Assembly (NCBI GenBank): GCA_033557465.1 | Contig: CM066033.1 | Span: 1,355,917,834 to 1,355,981,833, forward strand | DNA from: Ichthyophis bannanicus | Taxonomy: Eukaryota; Chordata; Amphibia; Gymnophiona; Ichthyophiidae | Direction of reading: 5' to 3' | DNA length: 64,000 nucleotides | In this document: piece by piece, positions 52,855 to 63,845 of the stretch | How the letters are laid out: the number at the start of each line of letters is the position of its first letter | How positions within the stretch are numbered: position 1 is the stretch's first letter | Position numbers and translations under genes: made by a program | Notes under the pieces: generated by a model | Databases searched by the model: none | Told to the model about the DNA's origin: nothing | What the model saw: the letters and a program-made list of their open reading frames with translations, nothing else

Positions 52855-52931
52855 CTATCCTAAATTGTGTTCGGTCTTCAGTCAGGCGGCTCATTGTTGA
52901 CAGACTGGTACCCGTAGCTGCTGTTATTGTA
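52799..52931 (-). mobile_element. BovB 3' tail insertion in CR1
   Basis: GTGGTTAAGTGCCGTCGAGTC and the rest is the inverse of the last 130 bases of the BovB at 59030-59160, differing at only a few positions. It interrupts the CR1 block AAAGCTGTTAGTGTAGCCGGG. A clear target duplication is not visible; the junctions share 2-3 bases. Confidence 0.85.
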
Positions 52932-53160
52932 GCCGGGTTTAAAAAAGGTTTGGACAAGTACCTGGAGGAAAATTCCATAAACCATTATTAAAAGGGACCC
53001 AGGATATCAATGCTTGGCCCAATACAAGCATTGTGGAACCTGTGTCTTTTGGGGAAACTGCTAGGTACTTATGACCTAGATTAGCCACTGTTGGAAACAG
53101 GATACTGGGCTTAATGGACCTCGGTCTGACCCAGTATGGCATATCTTATGTTCTTATGAG

Positions 53161-54754
53161 AATAGACAGCAAAGCAAGATCTCTAAAGCCAAGAACATAC
53201 ATTTCTTTTTTGTTTTACCTCAAACTAAGAACAGTTAAGAAAAATAGACCCGTTACGAGGGTTTTACAGGAAAACACAATTACTTAAGGAAAAAATATAT
53301 TATACTTGAGAAAATAAAGACAAGTCCCAGACTAGGCCAGACAGGGGTTTGCCTCCTTTCTGTTATTAAAGTTAGGTTAGTAGGTCTCGGTTGGAATTAA
53401 GAGAAGATGGAAACGAGCTGTTGTTAACCCCAGAGGGAGAGAGAGAGAGAAGAAGACGACGGTGCACCTACGTTAATGCCCTGGATGCCTGTGGGATGAA
53501 CCGTATGAACTGTGCTATTTAATGCAAATCCCAGTGATTTACATGGAGAACTACAATTAGAGTTTAAGGAAGTTTACACTTATCTGTTCCTGAGGTGACC
53601 TGTACAAACATCTGAAAGAGAAATAATCACAAAGTATCAAAATGTGATGTTTGAGCGTACCAATTGTCGAGAATAACAAAGTAACTCCTGAGAAACAGAA
53701 AGTCAATTCTTATCTGATTTTGGTAGGTCATTGCAAGTGTCCAGTGCAAGTTGTTACTATTCATCTGCAAAGTAAATAAGAACTGTTAAAGGATGTGTGC
53801 TCCAACCTAAAGAAAGAAAACTTAACATATTTAATAATTAGTTATTTTTTAATAAAGAATTGTTAATAATCATACTTTAATACTTGATCTCATTTAAACT
53901 TAATAAATATTTTTTTATTTGGGGAAAATCTCACTTGAGCTTATCAGGCTTGGTAGGGCCAAACCTGGTCCGTATACCCACATGGCCATGACTCCATGGG
54001 GGCAGGTGCGGACTCAGAAAAGTGGTGATCCACAATGAACTCTACCAGAGCGCATCAGCTGCCAGCATTGACCTGGTCGATTTCTTGAGAGTTATAGCTT
54101 GCAAATAACCCGAGGCTTGCAATGTCACTAGGTCAGAATTCGTTTTACATTATCACCCCTCACTTGCCTCTGGGAATGAAAAATGGATTGGTTGCAATAC
54201 TGTAGCCTTCCAAGCTCATTCCTACTGCTCGTCTTTTGAAAGTGAATTCTGTGGGTAAAAAGTACTTTATTTGCATAAATTAGCTTTCTGAAAACTACCC
54301 AAGCAGTTAAAAGTTAACTTGTGGCCACTTCAAAGGAGGCATTCCTGGGGGTGTATTTAGGCTGGGGAAGGGAAAGCGCACAGATAGGCAGCAGTTTTAA
54401 ATCTGTGCATGCACTTCTCAAGAAAACATTTAGCTGGTCAAAAGGAAAAGGTGGATAGGATGACATGCACTTTATACCCACAACAGTTTTCAGAGAAAAA
54501 GTACTTACATAACCTGGGCCCTGATCTACTGGCGACCTTCTCCTGTGGGGCTTCATCCAGAAACTCCAGACAGTGATGGTGATGGAGGAGGAGGCTGTGG
54601 CTAGCCAACAGGTGATATGAGGGGGCAGAAGCATCAAGGAATAGCCTTGTCCATTGATGTTTCTGTCCGGCATGTGCACTTTTGGATAAGGGAAAGGAAA
54701 CTGGATGTAGCTCACGTCTTTTCTCAGAAGTTCAAGGGAAGTTACATTCAAACA
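53161..54754. other. Unassigned intergenic sequence
   Basis: A short GA repeat lies at 53440-53456. The 145-codon minus-strand frame at 54314-54751 shows no domain. No repeat family recognised. Confidence 0.35.
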
Positions 54755-54905
54755 CAGAAGGTAATTCCTGTCCCCAGAGGGCTTACAATCGACGTCTGTA
54801 CTTGAGGCAATGGAGGGTTTAGTGACTTGTCCAAGATCACAAGGAGCAGCAGTAGGATTTGAGCCCTTCTGCAGCCACTGATGAACCTTGCCGTGGCCCG
54901 GTTAG
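54755..54905 (-). mobile_element. MIR-type SINE fragment
   Basis: On the minus strand GGGCTCAAATCCTACTGC (B-box) is followed by GCTCCTTGTGATCTTGGAC and AAGTCACTAAACCCTCC, the same core as the other SINEs. The 3' end is lost near 54755. Confidence 0.7.
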
Positions 54906-55241
54906 CTTCGGTTCAAACCCTGCCCCAATCTCATCTTTAAGAATTCCTATTCAAACAGTGGATAGGCAATATGTATGTAAGTTGAGCCAATCTAGGAGGT
55001 CAGACATTTGGGCAATTAGGCTGAGATGACAGAATTCAACTAGCAGATGGTTCTGTCTATCAGGCTGCACCTGCAGTTAAAATTAGATGCCCCATTGCAG
55101 TGCTTCTCATTCCTCTCCTGGACGCATACCTAGCCAGCTGGGTTTTCAGGATTACCACAATGAATAGGTATATGTTTGCATATATTGAACCCTCATTGTA
55201 TGCATATTCATTGTACTAAACAAATTATATGATGGTCACTT

Positions 55242-55475
55242 ATGTCAGAGCTTAATCTTAATTATTCAAATGACAAGAAGCGCCCACTGTTGAACATTGT
55301 CTGCAATTACATCATTCTTATGAAGAATTGCGATGTTTTTGCATTGATCAAATACAAACGAGGAAAATCATTAGAGCAAACGTTATTGTATTTTGAACAA
55401 CGTTGGATACATAAGTTACGATCGGTATCCCCTGAAGGACTGAATGCCAGGATAGAATGGGAAGTATGCTTTTAG
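55242..55475 (+). pseudogene. PLE GIY-YIG domain, C-terminal piece
   Basis: The 77-codon frame ends with LLYFEQRWIHKLRSVSPEGLN and a Trp-containing tail, matching LEQKWIF...VEPLGLNKELDW of the PLE at 13.4 kb. Only the last nuclease block remains; the GIY and YIG motifs are lost. Confidence 0.7.
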
Positions 55476-55722
55476 GTCACATGACCACTTCAGGTGATAG
55501 TCAATCATATAACTCTATTTAAAACTCGCATGCGCAGCATCCACAAAAAGCTGATGAGCCCGCACAAGGAATGGTTTTGTGAATCGCTACCAGTCGTATC
55601 CCTCACTTGGTTTGCAGCTTGTCGTGCTGTGAGGGCTTGTGTGCATCAGTGATGCTGAGAGCTAAACTATCGGTAGTTTAACTACCGGCAGGGTCTCCCA
55701 AGATGGACAGGTCTCAGCTGAG

Positions 55723-56805
55723 ATGCCAGACCAAGACAAACCACCCATCTGGGCAGCAGCAGAATGGGATAGTGTTGACGGCAGAGGATCATATTTCTGT
55801 GACAACGGCAACAACACCAAACTTAAACTGCGCGGAAGAAAGGCCTGGCAATCTACTTCTGTATCTTGCCATGAAAACCCAATGGATAGTTACAACAAAA
55901 CAAATTGTGCTGTAGTGCTGGAAGATGAGACCCCCAGGTTGGAAGGCACTCAACTAGCTACTGGGGAAGAGCTGAAGACTTTTCAGAGTAAAGCCAGCAT
56001 TTATGATGTGGTTGGATCAAAGCCCTTGGGAGGTCTGACTGCTGATGTAGCTGCTCATGAAATGAGAGTCAGAAGCTGTAAAGATGTCTTACACATTTGA
56101 ACATGGAACGTACGAAGCATGAACCAAGGGAAGTTGGAGGTGGTCAAGAATGAAATGGAACGTGTACAACTTGATCTGTTGGGTGTCAGCGAACTGAAAT
56201 GGACTGGCATGGGGCACTTTGCATCAGATGATCACATGGTCTACTATGCTGGAAATGAAAGACAAAGAAGAAATGGTGTTGCATTTATAATAAAGAAGAA
56301 ACTTGCAAGAACTGTAATGAAATAGAATGCAGTCAGCGAACGCTTAATCTCTATTCATCTACGAGGAATGCCTATCAACACAACTATAATTCAAGTATAT
56401 GCCCCAACAGCTGCAGAAGAGAATAAAATTGAAGAGTTCTATGAACAAGTGCAAGCAGAAATTGACAGAACATGCAAACAGGATATTCTGATAGTCATGG
56501 GTGATTGGAACGCAAAGGTTGGCAACAAAGAAGAAGACAAAGTAGTTGGAAAATATGGACTTGGCAACAGAAATGAAGCTGGAGAAAGACTGATAGAATT
56601 CTGCAAGACCAACGATCTATTCATCTCGAACACCTTCTTCCAGCAACACAAGCGGCGACTGTACACATGGACTTCACCCAATGGATTGTATAAAAATCAA
56701 ATTGATTACATCTGTGGAAATCAACGATGGAAAAGCTTTATAACATCAACAAAGACAAAACCGGAGCTGACTGTGGTACAGATCATCAACTACTAGTATG
56801 CAAAC
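55723..56805 (+). pseudogene. BovB N-terminal region and AP endonuclease
   Basis: One frame runs 55723-56100 (RKAWQSTSVSCHENPMDSYN), stops at TGA 56098, and continues in the same frame with TWNVRSMNQGKLEVVKNEM (endonuclease start), LLGVSELKWTG and RRNGVAFI to a TAG at 56323. It then reads IIQVYAPT, ILIVMGDWNAKVG, RRLYTWTSPNG and QIDYI to about 56740. A frameshift near 56760 leads to DCGTDHQLLVCKLKL. All key endonuclease blocks (N, E, YAP, GDWN, DY, SDH-like TDHQ) can be seen. In vertebrate annotations such sequences are often named craniofacial development protein 2-like. Confidence 0.85.
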
Positions 56806-58815
56806 TCAAGCTAAAGCTGAAAAAGAGCAAACCACTCATGAATGCAGCAAAATATGACCTTGAGAATACACCACTGGAATCTAAAGACTGCCTGCAAAAT
56901 CGATTTGCTGCTTTAGATACAAATGATAGAGTTCCAGAAGAGTTATGGAATGACATCAAGAAGGTTGTGTTGGAAGAAAGCGAGAAGTCTCTACAAACGG
57001 TAAAAAAGAAAAAACGGCCAAAATGGATGACGGAAGAAACTCTGAAAATTGCCCAGAAACGCAGAGAAGCTAAAGCCAGAGGAGAAAGAAAGACAATCAC
57101 AGAACTCAACAGAGATTTCCAACATGCAGCAAGACAGGACAAGGAAAAGTACTACAATGACGCATGCAAGGAAATAGAAGCAGAAACTGTTAGAGGAAGA
57201 ACAAGATCAGCTTTCCTAAAGTTACGAGAGTTAAAGAAAAAGTTCCAGCCTCGAATTGGAATGTTACAAGATACTCAGGGTTCTATGTTGAATGATGCTG
57301 AGAAGATCAGGAAAAGATGGAAGGAATATACAGAGTTTTTATATGATAAAGATCAAGTAGACCAACAGCCGTTTCAACCTGTACCTTATGATCTGGAACC
57401 ATTGGTGATGAAAGAAGAAGTTGAAGCAGCATTGAAAGCCTTAACAAAGAACAAAGCACCAGGCATTGATTGCATTCCCATAGAAGTATTACAGCAATCT
57501 GATGCAGCTGTTACCGTACTTACAAGGCTCTGCCAAGAAATATGGAAGACAGCATCATGGCCAACAGACTGGAAAAGATCTGTGTTTATACCAATACTAA
57601 AGAAAGGTGATCCAACTGTCTGTGGAAATTATCGCACAATCGCTCTGATCCCACATGCCAGCAAGATTCTACTGAAGATTATTCAAAAGAGACTACAATC
57701 ATACCTGGAACAAATCCCACTAGAGGACAGCAACCTTGGGCCGGAAGGACTGGGGTTTCTAGTCCCACGGATGCTCCTTGTGGTCTTGGGCAAGCCACTT
57801 AACTCTCCATTGCCCATGTTCCCTGTAAGTATTAGTGTATGTGTCTCATGTCCCCGCGTGTTAAATGTATCCCCCAATTGTGTTGTGACCGCTTTGATTG
57901 AAGGATAAGGCGGTATACAAAACTGTCTAAATAAATAAAATAAATAAATAAATAAGAACTACCTGAAGTGCAAGCAGGGTTCAGAAAAGGGCGAGGAACA
58001 AGAGACATCATTGCGGATGTGAGATGGATCCTTGAAAAGACTAAAGAATACCAAAAGGATATCTATTTGTGCTTTATCGACTATAGCAAAGCTTTTGACT
58101 GTGTAAACCATGAGAAACTCTGGGCCACATTAAGAAGCATGGGTATACCAGAACACCTGATCGTTCTCTTGCACAATCTGTACATTGATCAAGAAGCAAC
58201 AGTTCGAACGGAACAAGGAGAAACAGAATGGTTTAAAATAAGCAAAGGTGTAAGACAAGGCTGCATACTTTCCCCTACCTGTTTAATTTATATGCAGAAC
58301 AAATCATCAGAGAAGCAGGATTGTATGAAGACAACAGAGGTGTGAAGATTGGTGGAAGACTCATCAACAACCTTCGCTATGCTGATGATACCACATTACT
58401 GACGGAAAGTGAAGATGATCTGAAACATTTGCTTCTCACAATCAAAGAACATAGTCTCAAAATGGGCCTGCACCTTAATGTAAAGAAGACAAAGATCATG
58501 ACAACTGGCATATTCAACAGGTTCATCATTGAAGGAGAAGAAATTGAAATCGTGAATAACTTTAACCTACTTGGATCAACTATCAATAAAGAAGCAACAA
58601 GCAGTCAAGAAATCAGACGACGCATTGCTCTTGGCAGAATGGCTATGAAAGACCTAGATAAGATTCTCAAGAGCAGAGATGTCTCTCTCCATACAAAGAT
58701 TCGACTTGTTCAAGCTGTGGTATTTTCAATAACATCATATAGATGTGAAAGCTGGACAGTGAAAAAGATAGACAGGAAGAAAATTGATGCCTTTGAATTA
58801 TGGTGCTGGCGGTGA
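56727..58815 (+). pseudogene. BovB reverse transcriptase, broken by a SINE and frameshifts
   Basis: 56727-57713 carries the linker and RT fingers (KALTKNKAPGIDCIPIEVL, PTDWKRSVFIPILKKGD, CGNYRTIALIPHASKI). The SINE follows. From 57956 the RT resumes with VQAGFRKGRGTRD, LCFIDYSKAFDCVNHEKL (motif A) and ISKGVRQGCILSP. A frameshift near 58275 leads to the piece with INNLRYADDTTLL (catalytic YADD at about 58377-58388) and IRRRIALGRMAM. The catalytic residues are kept. A stop at 58813-58815 cuts the frame; the rest continues from 58900. Confidence 0.88.
57714..57955 (+). mobile_element. SINE inside the BovB RT (innermost layer)
   Basis: It starts in the B-box (AATCCCACTAG) and has GGATGCTCCTTGTGGTCTTGG and CAAGCCACTTAACTCTCC, then a tail with GACCGCTTTGATTG, AAGGATAAGGCGGTATAC and (AAAT)n (57932-57955). 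GAAC occurs on both sides. The tail matches that at 4986-5048. It is 5'-truncated and interrupts the RT frame. Confidence 0.85.
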
Positions 58816-58899
58816 ATACTGTGTATACCATGGACTGCCCGAAGAACAAACCAGTCTGTACTAGAGGAGATCAAACCTAAGCTTTCTTTAGAAGCTCAG

Positions 58900-59161
58900 A
58901 TGACAAGACTTCGACTTTCATACTTTGGACACATCATGCGGAGAAAGAGATCTTTAGAGAAAGACATCATGCTTGGCAAGATAGAAGGTCAACGCAAAAG
59001 AGGAAGGCCAGCAATGAGATGGATCGATACAATAACAGCAGCTACGGGTACCAATCTGTCAACAATGAGCCGCCTGACTGACAACCGAACACAATTTAGG
59101 ATAGCTATCCAGAGGGTCGCCATGAGTCGACTCCGACTCGACGGCACTTAACAACAACAAC
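58900..59161 (+). pseudogene. BovB C-terminus and 3' tail
   Basis: The frame reads MTRLRLSYFGHIMRRKRSLEK and GRPAMRWIDTITAATG, then the last coding block LRLDGT, and stops at 59149-59151. The end has the palindrome GAGTCGACTC and the (AAC)n tail. The same coding block is found decayed at 35250-35510. Confidence 0.85.
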
Positions 59162-59267
59162 ACCAGTCGTATTAGAGGTTCGTAAGTTCCTAAATGTCAT
59201 TGTATCCGTTAAAAATAATTAATGAGAGGCATATACATAATGAACTCGTTAAATTACAGTGCTAAGA

Positions 59268-59322
59268 AAAATCCCCTGAGGAAACCGAGAGGGTGAAACG
59301 CTACAAATAGAAGCGCGCCTGA
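59268..59322 (+). ncRNA. Hammerhead-like motif in the nested PLE
   Basis: CUGAGGA is canonical, stem II ACC/GGU has a purine loop, GAAA follows, and a stem III CGCU/AGCG closes an 8-9 base loop. The bases after stem III read CGC where U-H is expected, so the cleavage site is mutated. Position in the PLE 3' region supports the call. Confidence 0.5.
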
Positions 59323-60947
59323 CAGCATCGGGAAGTTCATCAAAAGCTAAGCACTGGTTTATCTTTAAGATCTCTAACACTAAGGGACGTGAACAGCTTT
59401 CGAGAATTAATGAAAGCTAACCTTATACAGTTAAAACAGTTTTTGAACAGTCTGAAAGTGGTTGCCTCTTATACAAGGTCATTGATGTGATTGAGGCATT
59501 TGTCCATTAGACGGTTGTTAAGTAGTCAATGGACGCCTTATGTTTCTGAGACCTTGAGGCAACTTACATTTAAACGCATTAGTAAAGTATCTGCAACATT
59601 GAGAGTCAAATGAGGATATATATCATGCTTTTCAAGTACATTGCAGAGTATTTGTTTGAATAATGCATATTCATTGTGACAATTCTGAAAACCCAACTGG
59701 CTAAGTGCCTCCTGGAGAGGGGCGGCCAGATCCTTTGTCTTTTAAGGGAGGGCAATGAATGGTTGAAAAGCTGAATAGACATTTGGAGTACTTTATGTGG
59801 CTGTTTTGGCTTAGGTAGTATGGACTGACACTAAACACTTAAAACACTAAGGTGATATAGAGAGGTGGCAATTCAGTAAATAAACTGTCTTGGTTCCTCC
59901 TGTCTCTGCAAGCGGCTCTGGTTATCTGCCTCGTCTGTAGGTCTGACCCTCTTTTACTACTACTAATATCACTACTAAACATTTGTATAGTGCTACAAGA
60001 TGCAAGCAGTGCTGCATAGACATATGTAAAAGACAGTCCCTTCTCATCAGAGCTTAGAATCTAGTCAAGACATACAATGCAGTAGTTGTAGACACAGGAT
60101 ACAGCTAGGGGGAATAGTAGGAACCACAAAGGAGATGAGGTGAGTCAAGATCCGAAAACAGCAGCGAAGAGGTGAATTTTCAGCCTGGATTTGAAAAGGG
60201 TCAGAGAAGGCGCCTGATGTACAGACTCAGGTAGTTTGTTCCAGGCATAAGGAACAGCAAGATGAATGGAGCAAAGTCTTGAGTTAGCAATAGAAGAGAA
60301 GGCCACAGATAGAAGTGATTTGCCAGGTGAGTGGAGTTCCCGAGGAGGGGTCTAGGGAGAGATAAGAGAGGAAAGTTAGTGAGGAGCTGCAGAGTGAATG
60401 CACTTATAGGACAGCAGGACAAGTTTGAATTGGCTGTGGAAATGGATAGGGAGCCAATGAAGTGACTTGAAAAGAGGGGTAATATGAGCATGACGAGGCT
60501 GGCGGAAGATTAGCCATGCAGCAGAGTGTTGAACAGATTGAAGGGGAGAGAGATGATTCAGAGGGAGATCAGCAAGGAATAGGTTACAAAGTCTAGATGG
60601 GAGGTGACTAAGGAATGGATAAGTGTCTTAGTAGTGTGTTCAGAAAGGAATGGGTGAATTTTGTTGATGTTGTAGAGAAAGAAACAGCAGGTTTTAGCTA
60701 TCAGTTGAATGTGTGTGAAGAGGGAGAGTGAGGAGTCAAAGATGACCCCAAGGTTCTGAGCTGAGGAGATGGGGAGGAGTAGAGAGTTATCCATGGAGAC
60801 TGAGAAAGGAGAAAGGGGAGAGGAGGGTTTAGGGGGAAAAATGAGCAGCTCACTTTTGGCCATGTTCAATTTCAAGTGGCAGTGAGACATCCAAGCAGCA
60901 ATGTCAGAAAGGCAGGCAGGATCCGGGCCTTGACTGTGGGAGAGATT

Positions 60948-61511
60948 TCAGGTGTAGAGAGGTAGATCCAGTAGATCAGTGTAAAGATGGTACTGAAAGC
61001 TATGAGAAGAGATCAGTGCACCAAGGGACAGGACATATAGAGAGAAAAGGAGTGGACCCAATACAGATCCTTGGGGTATACTAACTGAGAGTGGGATAGC
61101 AGTAGAGGAGGATCCATGAGAACAAACACTGAGAGTGATGGGAGAGATAAGAAGAGAACCAGGATAGAACACAGCCCTTAAAATCAAGCGAGGACAAGGT
61201 ATCAAGGAGAAGGTTGTAGTCAACAGTGTCAAAAGCAGCAGAAAGGTCAAGAAGGAAGAAGACTGAGTAAAGGCCCTTGGATTTTGAAAGGAACAGGTCA
61301 CTGGAATCTTTGGCAAGAGCCATTTCTGTAGATTGTAAAGGATGAAAGCCAGATTATAGAGGATCCAGAAGGGCTTTAGAGGAGAGAAAGTTGAGGCAAT
61401 GGTAGTGAACCGTACATTCAAGTAGTTTAGAAATGAAGGGGAGAAGGGGGATGGGTTGATAGAAGGGCAGGTAGGGTCTAATGAGGATTTCTTGAGGAGA
61501 GGAGTGACCAC
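60948..61511 (-). pseudogene. L2 reverse transcriptase palm, broken
   Basis: Two overlapping frames are needed. One (61081-61323) reads [21 protein letters not shown] and LSWFSSYL (motif A). The other (60948-61511) reads [16 protein letters not shown] and [15 protein letters not shown], where the catalytic YADD has decayed to YTDL. A frameshift near 61190 separates them. The domain is dead. Confidence 0.75.
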
Positions 61512-61687
61512 AGCATGCTTGAAGGCTGCTGGGAAAGTTGCAGTGGAGAGCGATAGGTTGGAAATATAAGAGATGGAAGGAACTACAATGGAGGAGATGG
61601 AGCTAAGGAGATGGGTGGGAATAGAATCAGAGGCGCAGGTAGTGAGTTTGGATGAGGAAAGAAGGTGAGTGGTTTCCTCCTCAGAGA

Positions 61688-62380
61688 TTATAGAAAAGGA
61701 TGAAAGGGTAGCAGAGGTAGTGGGGGAAGTTGGGAGTGAAGAGGGGGAGGAGGGAGAGTAGCTGACATTGTGAGGAATTGGAGTGTGATCTTGTGGATTT
61801 TGTCATGGAAGCAGTCAGCCAGGGTTTGGGCAGAAAGGGAGGGAGGGGTCAGAGGTGGAGGCACCTTGAGGAGAGAGTTGAGAGTTGTAAAGAGATGGTG
61901 AGGCTCAGAGGCAAGAGAGTTAGCCAGATGGACATAATAGTCTTGTTTGGCGAGTGCTATGGCAGACTGGAAAGACACAAGCATGAATTTGAAGTGTAGA
62001 AAGTCCGTAAGGGTGTGGGATTTGAGTCAAGCACACTCAGGTGAGTGGGCACAGGAACATAGACAGAGGGTAGTGGAAGTCAGCCAGGGTTGAAGTACAG
62101 TATGCCTCACAGGACGTGGCATGGATGGAGAAAGAGCATCCAGAGCAGAGGAGAGTGCAGTGTTATAGGAAGCTACTGCCTCATCAACAGACTCAGATGA
62201 CATAGTGGAGGAAAGAGGTGATGAAACAATGAAGGAAAGAACCAACGGGTCAATAGCATGAAGATTTCTAAAGAGGTTAGAGGAGAAAGGGCGACATTGA
62301 GTCGGTAAGTGATGAAGAGTGAAGCTTAGCAGGTGATGGTTAAGTGAAGAAATGAGGTACAGACGTTTGAGGGTAAGCAA
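61688..62380 (-). pseudogene. L2 linker between endonuclease and RT
   Basis: 62027-62380 reads DEAVASYNTALSSALDALSP and HTVLQPWL. 61688-61984 reads FQSAIALAKQDYYV and LFTTLNSLLKVPPP, with [11 protein letters not shown]. These are the usual L2 blocks before the RT. They are separated by a frameshift and carry no catalytic residues. Confidence 0.65.
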
Positions 62381-62531
62381 TTAGAGAAGATTAAAAGGTC
62401 AGTCATCTTTAGGTAGATTATAGAATGGAATACATAGTAGCTGAGGCATGTAAACAAGTTCAAATTGATGGGTACTCATAATAGTACACTATTGGGAAAG
62501 GTCCCTTATCTGTGGAACAGTTTACTACAGG

Positions 62532-63845
62532 AATTACATAAGAACATAACATAAGATATGCCATACTGGGTCAGACCAAGGTCCATCAAGCCCAGTATCT
62601 TGTTTCCAACAGTGGCCAATCTAGGTCATACGTACCTAGTAGTTTCTCCAAAAGACACAGGTTCTGCAATGCTTGTATTGGGCCAAGCAGTGATATCCTG
62701 GGTCCCTTCTTAATAATGGTTTATGGACCTTTCCTCCAGGAACTTGTCCAAACCATTTTTAAACCCAGCTACACTAACAGCCTTTACTACATCCTCCGGT
62801 AACAAATTCAGAGTTTGATTACACGTTGAGTGAAAAAATATTTTCTTTTATTAGTCTTAAATAGTTTACCCTGTAGCTTCATTGCATGTCCCCTAGTCTT
62901 TCTATATTCTGATAACGTAAACAATCGATCTACGTTTACCCGTTCCACTCCATTCATTAATTTATAGACTTCTATCATATCTCCCCTCAGCCGTCTCTTT
63001 TCCAGGTTAAAGAGCCCTAACCTTTTTAGCCTTTCTTCATAGGAGTATCCTTCCATCCCCGTTACCATTTTGTGGCTCTTCTCTGAACTATTTCTAATAA
63101 CGCTATATCCTTTTTAAGATATGGTGACCAGAATTGCACACGATATTCAAGGTGCGGTCTCACCATGGAACGATATAGAGGCATTATAATATCTTTTGTT
63201 TTATTTTCCATTCCTTTCCTTATGATACCTAGCATTCTATTTGCTCTCTTGGCTGCTGCTGCACACTGGGCCGAGGGTTTTAACATGTTATCCACAATGA
63301 CGCCTAAATATTTTTCCTGGGTGGTGGTTCCTAATGTGGAACCTTGCATTGTGTAACCATAGCTGGGGTTGTTCTTCCCTAGGTGCATAACTTTGCACTT
63401 GTCCACATTAAATTTCATCTGCCATTTTGATGCCCAGTCTTCCAATTTATCAAGATCCTGTTGCAATTTTCCACAATCCTCTTGAGTTTTAACAACTTTA
63501 AATAGTTTTGTGTCATCTGCAAATTTGATAACCTCATTGGTTATTCCACTTTCCAGGTCATTTTAAATTTGTTAAAAAGCAGCAGACCCAGCACAGATCC
63601 CTGGGGTACACCACTATTCACCTTTCTCCACTGGGAAAATTGGCCATTTAGCCCAACCCTCTGCTTTCTATCTTTCAACCAGTTCTTGATCCACAGTAGT
63701 ACACTGCCTCCTATCCCATGACTCTTTAGTTATGCCAAACGTCTCTGATGAGGGACCTTGTCAAAGGCTTTCTGAAAGTCCAGATACACTATATCAACTG
63801 ACTCACCTTTGTCCACCTGTTTATTCACACTTTCAAAAAAACCAT
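62532..63845 (-). mobile_element. CR1 LINE, 5'-truncated
   Basis: The 3' end has the ATGTTCTT-type tail (62537-62556, slightly rearranged). ORF2 is present from the RT palm to the C-terminus: GVPQGSVLG near 63600, FADDTKLF near 63500-63523, then 63062-63466 and 62808-63068. One-base deletions near 63070 and 62810 break the frame. The 5' end stops at about 63845, where the next LINE fragment starts. Confidence 0.85.

Larger units (their letters stand above)
50255..53160 (+). mobile_element. CR1 LINE, near full-span copy with internal deletion
   Basis: It starts before the endonuclease (VRNNVSLKDTTKR near 50345) and ends with the ATGTTCTT tail at 53143-53158, so both ends of the ORF2 region are present. 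It lacks the RT core because of a deletion at about 52136, and carries two insertions: a CR1-tail piece (about 50484-50617) and a BovB tail (about 52799-52931). Confidence 0.85.
55600..59161 (+). mobile_element. RTE/BovB LINE, near full length
   Basis: A perfect 11-bp duplication ACCAGTCGTAT flanks it (55589-55599 and 59162-59172). It has a 5' region, endonuclease, RT, C-terminal part and the 3' end CGACTCCGACTCGACGGCAC with an (AAC)n tail. The 3562 bp include a SINE of about 240 bp. The coding region is broken in a few places, so this copy is not autonomous. Confidence 0.9.
55215..59662 (+). mobile_element. PLE, 5'-truncated, itself split by BovB
   Basis: It is flanked by a perfect 15-bp duplication ATGCATATTCATTGT (55200-55214 and 59663-59677). 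Without the BovB insertion it is about 875 bp: the GIY-YIG end of the ORF, then a 3' region with a hammerhead-like motif. No inverted end piece is present, unlike the PLE at 13.4 kb. Confidence 0.8.
55098..59735. mobile_element. MITE split by a PLE (outer layer of a nest)
   Basis: The left half (55098-55214) has CTCTCCTGGACGC, CCAGCTGGGTTTTCAGG and CACAATGAAT. The right half (59663 to about 59735) has these inverted: ATTCATTGTGACAATTC, TGAAAACCCAACTGGC and CCTCCTGGAGAGG. Together they form one TIR element of about 190 bp. Its start CAGTG and the GGGTTTTCAGGAT block are typical of a widespread vertebrate MITE. Confidence 0.75.
59950..62400 (-). mobile_element. Old L2 LINE, 3' two thirds
   Basis: The 3' end with TAG repeats lies at 59955-59975. 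Going upstream on the minus strand: C-terminus (60201-60491), post-RT block (60558-60890, LKLNMAKSELLIFPP and NLGVIFDSSLS), RT (60948-61511, [21 protein letters not shown]) and linker (61688-62380). It is GC-richer than the CR1 copies and has frameshifts between all blocks. Confidence 0.8.

Noticed and set aside
52789..52930. GCTGTTAGTGT / GCTGTTATTGT as a target duplication of the BovB tail
   Set aside because: The right-hand copy is part of the BovB sequence itself (inverse of 59030-59045), so the likeness is coincidental.
54314..54751. 145-codon minus-strand frame
   Set aside because: No recognisable domain or conserved pattern; it ends beside a SINE.
55549..55590. CTGATGAG followed by GGAATGG as a hammerhead
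   Set aside because: GAAA is missing (GAAT) and neither stem II nor stem III forms convincingly.
56119..57908. Host gene named craniofacial development protein 2-like
   Set aside because: The endonuclease and RT motifs and the target duplication show a BovB retrotransposon; the name is a common mis-annotation.
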